A stretch of 15,682 nt of DNA, from NCBI GenBank assembly GCA_004556985.1, contig SFFC01000050.1, forward strand, positions 1 through 15,682, written 5' to 3'. Under the pieces are notes generated by a model, which worked only from the letters and a program-made list of their open reading frames with translations, was not told the DNA's origin and did not search any database. Within the stretch, counting starts at the first letter, position 1, and each line of letters begins with the position of its first letter. The translations under genes and the position numbers were made by a program. Of the stretch, positions 14,424 through 15,682 are shown piece after piece. The stretch is from Clostridiales bacterium (GTDB lineage Bacteria; Bacillota; Clostridia; Christensenellales; Aristaeellaceae).

Positions 14424-15437
14424 TTAGAGCAGGGTCTTCTCCTCGAAGGCCACGCGGCGCTTGACATCGGTCATCAGCGCGTCAAACTGCGCGGGGTTGA
14501 GCGACTGCGCGCCGTCGCACAGCGCCGCCTTCGGGTTATTGTGCACCTCGATCATCAATCCGTCCGCGCCGGCGGCGATCGCCGTGCGCGCCAGCGGCGC
14601 GACCATCCAGGCGATGCCCGCCGCATGCGACGGGTCGATGATCACAGGCAGATGCGATTTCGCCTTGATGATCGGCACGGCGGAGATGTCGAGGTTGTTG
14701 CGGATCATCTTTTCAAACGTACGGATGCCGCGCTCACAGAGGATGACGTTCTCGTTGCCGCCCGCGAGAATGTATTCCGCGCTCATGAGCAGCTCCTCGA
14801 TCGTCGCCGAGAGGCCGCGCTTGAGCAGGATCGGCTTCCTGCTGCGGCCCAGCTCCTTGAGCAGGCGGAAGTTCTGCATGTTGCGCGCGCCGACCTGGAT
14901 GATATCGACATCGGCGAAGTCGTCAAGCTGCGTCTCGCTCATGATCTCCGTGACGATGGGCAGGCCCGTCACGCGCCGCGCCTCGCGCAGAAGCTCAAGG
15001 CCCTGGTTTTCAAGCCCCTGGAAGGAGTAGGGCGACGTGCGCGGCTTGAACGCGCCGCCGCGCAGGCAGGTTGCGCCGCTTGCCTTGACCGCCGCGGCGA
15101 CCTCGAGCAGCTGCGCCTCGCTCTCCACCGAGCAGGGCCCCGCGATGACGGCGAAACTGCCCTCGCCGATCGCCTTGCCCGCGGCTGCTACATGCGTATC
15201 CTCCGGGTGGAAGCGGCGGTTGGCGAGCTTGTAGGGCTCCGACACGCGGCGCACGTCCGCGACGATGTCATTGGCGCGCAGCCAGTCCTCGTCCAGATGG
15301 GTCGTGTCGCCGACCAGGCCCATCAGGCTCTCCTGCGTGCCCTGGCTGTAATGGATGGCGACGCCGCGCTGCTCCAGCTGCTGCGCCAGCGCGCGGATCT
15401 GCTGTTCCCCGGCCTGCGGTTTGAGAATAATGATCAT
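14424..15437 (-). CDS. aroF: 3-deoxy-7-phosphoheptulonate (DAHP) synthase, type I-beta, with N-terminal regulatory domain
   Basis: This 337-residue enzyme condenses phosphoenolpyruvate with erythrose 4-phosphate, the first step of the shikimate pathway to Phe, Tyr and Trp. Residues 1-70 form the ferredoxin-like domain seen in Thermotoga-type DAHP synthases, where it mediates feedback by aromatic amino acids. The barrel shows GPCSVES (100-106, metal ligand Cys102), RGGAFKPRTSPYSF (126-139), QVGARNMQNF (181-190), KPILLKRGLSAT, AKSHLPVIIDPSHAAG (His271) and MIEVHNNP (Glu297), with Asp308 completing the metal site. AGGAGGAG (15451-15444) lies six bases before the ATG at 15437. The frame is open to 15506, but that extension overlaps the attenuator and is rejected. 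A Tyr/Phe leader peptide and terminator lie upstream, so expression is probably set by aromatic amino-acid supply. Confidence 0.95.
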   Translation of the reverse strand: MIIILKPQAGEQQIRALAQQLEQRGVAIHYSQGTQESLMGLVGDTTHLDEDWLRANDIVADVRRVSEPYKLANRRFHPEDTHVAAAGKAIGEGSFAVIAGPCSVESEAQLLEVAAAVKASGATCLRGGAFKPRTSPYSFQGLENQGLELLREARRVTGLPIVTEIMSETQLDDFADVDIIQVGARNMQNFRLLKELGRSRKPILLKRGLSATIEELLMSAEYILAGGNENVILCERGIRTFEKMIRNNLDISAVPIIKAKSHLPVIIDPSHAAGIAWMVAPLARTAIAAGADGLMIEVHNNPKAALCDGAQSLNPAQFDALMTDVKRRVAFEEKTLL

Positions 15438-15443
15438 ATCGTG

Positions 15444-15451
15444 CTCCTCCT
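15444..15451 (-). promoter_or_regulatory. Ribosome binding site deciding the aroF start
   Basis: AGGAGGAG on the minus strand, six bases before the ATG at 15437, marks the conserved MIIILKPQ start. The longer open reading to 15506 would begin inside the terminator hairpin. Confidence 0.9.
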
Positions 15452-15483
15452 GTGGCGTGTTTCGTGCTTCCTGAAATTGACAG

Positions 15484-15517
15484 AAGAAAAGCGGCCTCCC
15501 GGTCATTTGGGGGCCGC
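15484..15517 (-). terminator. Attenuator terminator before aroF (segments 3:4)
   Basis: On the minus strand, segment 3 (15517-15509) pairs with segment 4 (15500-15491) in nine pairs with one bulged A, around an 8-base loop. TTTTCTT follows. It ends 46 bases before the aroF ATG and after the leader ORF, so it would stop transcripts before aroF unless prevented. Confidence 0.88.
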
Positions 15518-15562
15518 CTGATTCTGCGTGTCAGCGTTTATGCCGCGCAGCGCAAACAGCCC
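15511..15562 (-). promoter_or_regulatory. Candidate antiterminator pairing (segments 2:3) of the aroF attenuator
   Basis: On the minus strand GGGCTGTTTG (15562-15553, leader codons 19-22) can pair over ten contiguous positions with CAGGCGGCCC (15520-15511): seven Watson-Crick and three G-U pairs. This uses up most of the terminator's 5' arm. A segment 1, CAGCGCC (15609-15603, codons 4-6), can pair with segment 2 with one bulge. The three alternatives match the logic of amino-acid attenuators, but stabilities were not computed. Confidence 0.65.
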
Positions 15563-15618
15563 GTATCGCAAAAGCCATACAGGGTAAAATAATAGGAATA
15601 ACGGCGCTGCGTGCTCAT
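15538..15618 (-). CDS. Tyr/Phe-rich leader peptide of the aroF attenuator
   Basis: This 26-residue ORF contains YSYYFTLYGF at residues 7-16: four Tyr and two Phe within ten codons, and no Trp. GGAGG (15631-15627) lies eight bases before its ATG, and its promoter starts transcription about 25 bases upstream. It ends 21 bases before the terminator stem. The product has no known function; its translation rate is probably the sensor. Ribosomes that stall for lack of charged tRNA-Tyr or tRNA-Phe would cover segment 1 and free segment 2 to block the terminator. All four Tyr codons are TAT and both Phe codons are TTT. Four cysteines or fewer near the end (CDTGCLRC) are a curious extra feature with no assigned role. 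Confidence 0.82.
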   Translation of the reverse strand: MSTQRRYSYYFTLYGFCDTGCLRCAA

Positions 15619-15649
15619 GACGGTTTCCTCCGCTTCAAAGGCTGAGCCT

Positions 15650-15678
15650 AGGATACACGATTTTAGACAATCTGTCAA
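15650..15678 (-). promoter_or_regulatory. Promoter of the leader-aroF unit
   Basis: On the minus strand a perfect TTGACA (15678-15673) and TATCCT (15655-15650, four of six matches) are separated by 17 bases. The predicted start near 15643 puts the leader ribosome site about 12 bases into the transcript. Confidence 0.85.
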
Positions 15679-15682
15679 CCCC

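Noticed and set aside
14330..14464. Small plus-strand ORF after btuD beginning MKPAFAGRTRLNRR
   Set aside because: It runs into the antisense of aroF and starts in sequence that appears to be a dispersed repeat; the AAGGG before it belongs to a hairpin. More likely repeat-derived than a gene.
15438..15506. Longer aroF N-terminus starting at 15506
   Set aside because: It would begin inside the attenuator hairpin. The strong ribosome site at 15451-15444 and the conserved MIIILKP start support 15437.
15438..15650. T-box riboswitch upstream of aroF
   Set aside because: No T-box core sequence, no specifier-loop architecture, and the leader is too short; a translated Tyr/Phe ORF explains the region better.

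Overview
The window is GC-rich DNA with strong AGGAGG-type ribosome binding sites, sigma-A-like promoters, a cobalamin riboswitch, a LytR-CpsA-Psr (LCP) protein beside a CapA-like protein, and a tandem Myb/SANT-like regulator. Together these suggest a high-GC Clostridia-like Firmicute, probably anaerobic and perhaps gut-associated. That is inference from gene content; no rRNA or other taxonomic marker is present. Nearly all the sequence is coding.

Layout. (1) 2-1348 (+): the C-terminal part of a flavocytochrome-c/fumarate-reductase-type flavoprotein, cut by the window edge and closed by a strong intrinsic terminator. (2) 1409-2317 (-): a regulator-like protein with two Myb/SANT-like units. 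Its upstream region is shared with a divergent gene and holds a candidate promoter and an operator-like inverted repeat. (3) 2761-3990 (+): an ApgM-type alkaline-phosphatase-superfamily enzyme behind a good promoter. (4) 4126-6248 (+): two secreted cell-envelope proteins, LCP and CapA-like, ended by a palindromic terminator-like element. (5) 6490-11222 (+): a SWIM-SNF2 ATPase, a HAD hydrolase and a RadC-family protein, ended by an intrinsic terminator. (6) 11247-14271 (+): extended -10 promoter, cobalamin riboswitch, and btuF-btuC-btuD with overlapping genes, forming a vitamin B12 uptake operon. (7) 14424-15678 (-): DAHP synthase (aroF), convergent with btuD, behind a complete attenuator. The attenuator consists of a promoter, a 26-codon leader ORF packed with Tyr and Phe codons, and a Rho-independent terminator just before aroF.

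How the genes work together. Two biosynthesis or uptake units are controlled by RNA in different ways. B12 import is controlled by ligand binding to a riboswitch. The first step of aromatic amino-acid synthesis appears to be controlled by ribosome stalling in a Tyr/Phe leader peptide. The leader contains segments that can form the classic 1:2, 2:3 (antiterminator) and 3:4 (terminator) pairings. The enzyme also carries an N-terminal domain of the kind that mediates allosteric feedback in related DAHP synthases, so the pathway entry may be controlled twice. This attenuator is the most notable item in the window.

Limits. Product names come from motif recognition by eye. RNA pairings were checked base by base but not folded computationally. 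Dispersed-repeat suggestions need a genome-wide search.
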